NCBI GenBank assembly: GCA_937897585.1
Contig: CALCNY010000288.1
Span: 1-7,312, forward strand
DNA length: 7,312 bases
Origin: an uncultured Chitinophagaceae bacterium
Lineage (GTDB): Bacteria > Bacteroidota > Bacteroidia > Chitinophagales > Chitinophagaceae
Direction of reading: 5' to 3'
The translations under genes and the position numbers were made by a program. The notes under the pieces were generated by a model. That model did no database searches, was not told where the DNA came from, and worked only from the letters and a program-made list of their open reading frames with translations. Below are positions 5,434 through 7,312 of the stretch, piece after piece. Numbering within the stretch: the stretch's first letter is position 1; each line of letters opens with the position of its first letter.

Positions 5434-6087
5434 TTATTTAAATACCAAGGAAGTAATTTTATGACATTCATGATGAAGTACAATATCGTCAACGCCAATA
5501 AATTCAAAGGCTTGGATTTTACTTCTGTTGATTTTTAAATTTTGGTCTGATGCTAATTCTAACGACTTTCCAACAAATTCTGCGCAGTACATTTTATTAT
5601 CTGTTTTCAAATCGAAATCCATGTCAAAAGGTAGTTTGATCTGGTAAAACTCGTCACATAGCCATTTTAATTGTTTGATTTCCTTTTCAGTTTGATTGAA
5701 TCTGTAAATGCCAAATCCTCTGTTTTCTTGAGGATTTACAAATGTTTCAAACGATTCCTTTTTCAATGCCTGATTGGGATTGAAGTCTCCGCCAATGGCA
5801 TGATATACAAAAATGGTGTCATTTTCTATAAAGGCAATCCCACAATGAGAATAGGTTTTGTCTCGGATGTTTATCATTCGAAGATTCTCGCTGGTGAAAT
5901 CATTGCCTGTTCTGGTGATGATGTCGCCATTATGAACACATTCTTTTAAAGAATTAATTTTTGCTGATATTTCAATTGAAACGGTATGAGTTGATTTTTC
6001 AATTTTTTTTTCAGACTGATTGCAGGATAAAATAAAAAACAGGCAGCCTATAAGCCACCTGTTTTTTTGAATAGAAATTAATTTCAT
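5434..6087 (-). CDS. YiiX-like permuted papain-fold (NlpC/P60 superfamily) lipoprotein hydrolase
   Basis: This protein looks like a member of the permuted papain-like group (YaeF/YiiX, DUF830-type), whose members are probable amidases or peptidases of the cell envelope. Numbering is from ATG 6087 (217 aa); a TTG one codon upstream is the alternative. The signal segment ends in ILSC with Cys22, a lipobox. The order GDIITRTG (54-61), then YSHCGIAF (79-86) with His81 as the likely catalytic histidine, then VYHAIGG (94-100), then MYCAEFV (166-172) with Cys168 as the likely nucleophile, is the His-before-Cys arrangement of the permuted families. PFDMDFD (153-159) precedes the Cys, as in relatives. 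The C-terminal part is short. The ATG lies 6 nt after the phoH TAG and in the same frame, so the two genes are surely cotranscribed. The substrate is unknown. Confidence is good for the fold and moderate for activity. Confidence 0.8.
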   Translation of the reverse strand: MKLISIQKNRWLIGCLFFILSCNQSEKKIEKSTHTVSIEISAKINSLKECVHNGDIITRTGNDFTSENLRMINIRDKTYSHCGIAFIENDTIFVYHAIGGDFNPNQALKKESFETFVNPQENRGFGIYRFNQTEKEIKQLKWLCDEFYQIKLPFDMDFDLKTDNKMYCAEFVGKSLELASDQNLKINRSKIQAFEFIGVDDIVLHHECHKITSLVFK

Positions 6088-6093
6088 CAAAGA

Positions 6094-7092
6094 CTATGGT
6101 TTTTTCACTTGTTCTTTTAGTTCTTTTTCTTTCATGTTTTTTTCGTCGTCTTTGTTGTAAGCTTTGATGATTGACTTTACAAGACGATGTCTTACCACAT
6201 CTTCTTCATCCAACTCGATATAAGAAATGCCATCAATGTTTTTCAATAATCTTGTTGCTTTAAACAAACCTGATTGTTGGTTTTTTGGCAAATCAATCTG
6301 AGTAGGATCGCCGGTGATAATGGCTTTTGCGTTTGGCCCGATACGTGTTAAAAACATTTTTATTTGAAGGTCGTTTGTGTTTTGAGCTTCATCCAAAATG
6401 ATAAAAGCATTGTCTAACGTACGTCCACGCATATACGCTAGTGGTGCTATTTCGATGGTGCGCGTGCTCATATAATATCCAAGTTTGTCTGCAGGAATCA
6501 TATCGTCCAATGCATCATATAATGGTCTTAAGTATGGATCGATTTTTTCTTTTAAATCACCGGGTAAAAATCCTAATGATTCGCCGGCTTCTACAGCAGG
6601 ACGAGTTAAGATAATTTTCTTTACCAACTTGTTTTTTAATGCTCTTACGGCTAATGCAACAGCAGTGTAGGTTTTACCGGTACCAGCGGGTCCTATCGCA
6701 AATAGGATATCGTTTTTATCACAGGCTTGCACCATGTTTTTTTGATTCTGTGTACGGGCTCTTACTGTTTTTCCATTAGGTCCAAATACAAGCACGTCAT
6801 TTGGATGTCTGTCGATAAAATTGTCTACAACTTTTTCATCATCGCCACCGAGAATTTGTTCAAAATAATTCTCGCTCATTTGGCCGTTTCTTTGTAGATA
6901 CTGCATCAGCAAGGTTATTTTTTCTTTTGCAGTTTCTATTTGTTCGGGTGCGCCGCTTAATTTGATTTGAGTGCCGCGACTTAAAATTTTTAAAAGTGGA
7001 AATTTCTTTTTTAGCAAATCCAACTTACCGTTGTTAACGCCAAAAAATTCAATTGGGTTTACGCTTTCGAGGTTGATAATTGTTTCTGTCAA
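6094..7092 (-). CDS. phoH: PhoH-family ATPase (YbeZ-like), rRNA maturation partner
   Basis: PhoH/YbeZ proteins are cytosolic P-loop ATPases with helicase-like motifs. The E. coli member works with the endoribonuclease YbeY in rRNA processing. The N-terminal KH-like segment (about 20-66) includes FPLLKILSRGTQIKLSG. The ATPase core shows Walker A GPAGTGKT (134-141), LTRPAVEAGESLGFLPGD (162-179), Walker B ILDEAQN (232-238) and TGDPTQIDLP (260-269). The length of 332 aa is normal, and the tail (about 312-332) is a Lys/Glu-rich extension. The start is TTG at 7092: an in-frame TAA lies five codons upstream, the next internal ATG (codon 63) would remove the KH-like part, and MTETIINLESVNPIEFFGVNN matches family N-termini. 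A -7-like TAAATTTG lies at 7177-7170 and a small hairpin stands in the leader. It heads the leftward operon. Confidence 0.95.
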   Translation of the reverse strand: MTETIINLESVNPIEFFGVNNGKLDLLKKKFPLLKILSRGTQIKLSGAPEQIETAKEKITLLMQYLQRNGQMSENYFEQILGGDDEKVVDNFIDRHPNDVLVFGPNGKTVRARTQNQKNMVQACDKNDILFAIGPAGTGKTYTAVALAVRALKNKLVKKIILTRPAVEAGESLGFLPGDLKEKIDPYLRPLYDALDDMIPADKLGYYMSTRTIEIAPLAYMRGRTLDNAFIILDEAQNTNDLQIKMFLTRIGPNAKAIITGDPTQIDLPKNQQSGLFKATRLLKNIDGISYIELDEEDVVRHRLVKSIIKAYNKDDEKNMKEKELKEQVKKP

Positions 7093-7111
7093 GGGTTTTC
7101 TGTTTTAATTA

Positions 7112-7129
7112 CTTCTGCAATTACAGAAG
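7112..7129. repeat. Hairpin in the phoH leader
   Basis: CTTCTG (7112-7117) and CAGAAG (7124-7129) form a perfect 6-bp stem with a 6-nt loop, about 20 nt before the phoH TTG. There is no T-run after it on either strand, so a terminator is unlikely. It could affect translation start or RNA stability. Confidence 0.5.
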
Positions 7130-7169
7130 CAGGTCTTGTGATAAAATGAAAATACCGATTTGATCTTAC

Positions 7170-7177
7170 CAAATTTA
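7170..7177 (-). promoter_or_regulatory. Possible Bacteroidota -7 box for the phoH operon
   Basis: Read on the minus strand, TAAATTTG fits TAnnTTTG exactly. A TTG (7205-7203) lies 25 bp upstream, a little farther than the usual -33 spacing. It would give a leader of roughly 70 nt that includes the 7112-7129 hairpin. The support is the motif alone. Confidence 0.4.
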
Positions 7178-7211
7178 ATCTTTTAGGATTGTAAATGCAT
7201 CACAATATTTA

Positions 7212-7249
7212 TCAACATTTGTTGAGAAAACAATTTAATAACATTGTTT
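7212..7249. repeat. Two adjacent small palindromes upstream of phoH
   Basis: TCAAC-ATTT-GTTGA (7212-7225) is a perfect 5-bp inverted repeat. AAACAAT-TTAATAAC-ATTGTTT (7228-7249) is a perfect 7-bp inverted repeat right beside it. Both lie just upstream of the candidate phoH promoter. They could be protein-binding sites or hairpins ending a transcript from the right. No function can be read. Confidence 0.45.
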
Positions 7250-7263
7250 GTTAAGGGATATAA

Positions 7264-7278
7264 CCACGAATTCACGAA
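7264..7278. repeat. CACGAATTCACGAA direct repeat
   Basis: CACGAA occurs twice around TT (7266-7271 region to 7278). It belongs to the CCACGAATTCACGAA type of intergenic repeat that I know from Bacteroidota genomes. The attribution is from memory. Confidence 0.5.
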
Positions 7279-7288
7279 AAATATCTTG

Positions 7289-7306
7289 TTTGGTGTTTGG
7301 TGTTTG
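7289..7306. repeat. TTTGGTG heptamer repeat at the window edge
   Basis: TTTGGTG occurs twice in tandem (7289-7302), followed by TTTG. It closely matches the TTTGGCG units at 1100-1129, so the same repeat family appears twice in the window. The tract may continue beyond the right edge. Confidence 0.7.
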
Positions 7307-7312
7307 TTGTTA

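Noticed and set aside
5671..5949. 92-residue plus-strand frame
   Set aside because: It is antisense to the papain-fold lipoprotein, whose conserved motifs show that the minus strand is coding.

Overview
The window looks like chromosomal DNA of a Bacteroidota bacterium, probably near the Chitinophagales/Sphingobacteriales. This is an inference. The DNA is AT-rich, no gene start has a clear Shine-Dalgarno sequence, TAnnTTTG (-7 type) boxes precede several genes, and the intergenic repeats (CCCCC..GGGGG hairpin, ATCCAGC runs, CCTTTTGAAC runs, CACGAATTCACGAA) are of a kind common in this phylum. The protein types agree: a Bacteroidota ECF sigma factor with a small membrane partner, and many short lipoproteins.

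Layout. Positions 1-185 hold no supported gene. Two rightward GTPase genes follow, era (186-1055) and der (1251-2561). They are separated by a 195-bp island made almost wholly of short repeats. Everything after der lies on the minus strand. Read from the right edge, the order is phoH/ybeZ (7092-6094, TTG start), a YiiX-like permuted papain-fold lipoprotein (6087-5434), two small NTF2-like/DUF4878-type lipoproteins (5386-4820 and 4816-4376), the fluoride channel crcB (4379-4014) and a half-length TauE/SafE permease (4008-3547). After a 70-bp gap come an ECF sigma factor (3476-2904, TTG start) and an overlapping single-pass membrane protein that is probably its anti-sigma factor (2914-2567). The last gene meets der tail to tail, 5 bp apart. 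Positions 7093-7312 hold the phoH leader, a candidate promoter, small palindromes and the edge of another repeat cluster.

How the genes fit. Era, Der and PhoH (YbeZ) are all tied to ribosome assembly or rRNA maturation. The six leftward genes from phoH to tauE/safE are separated by 47 bp or less, or overlap, and probably form one operon that joins a cytosolic RNA/ribosome factor to envelope lipoproteins and two small ion permeases. The sigma/anti-sigma pair is a separate translationally coupled unit.

I see no CRISPR array, insertion sequence, phage gene, RNA gene or plainly new system. The points most worth a second look are the layered repeat island between era and der, the anti-sigma-like protein with no extracytoplasmic domain, the half-size TauE/SafE protein, the methionine-rich repeats in one lipoprotein, and the unusual makeup of the phoH operon.
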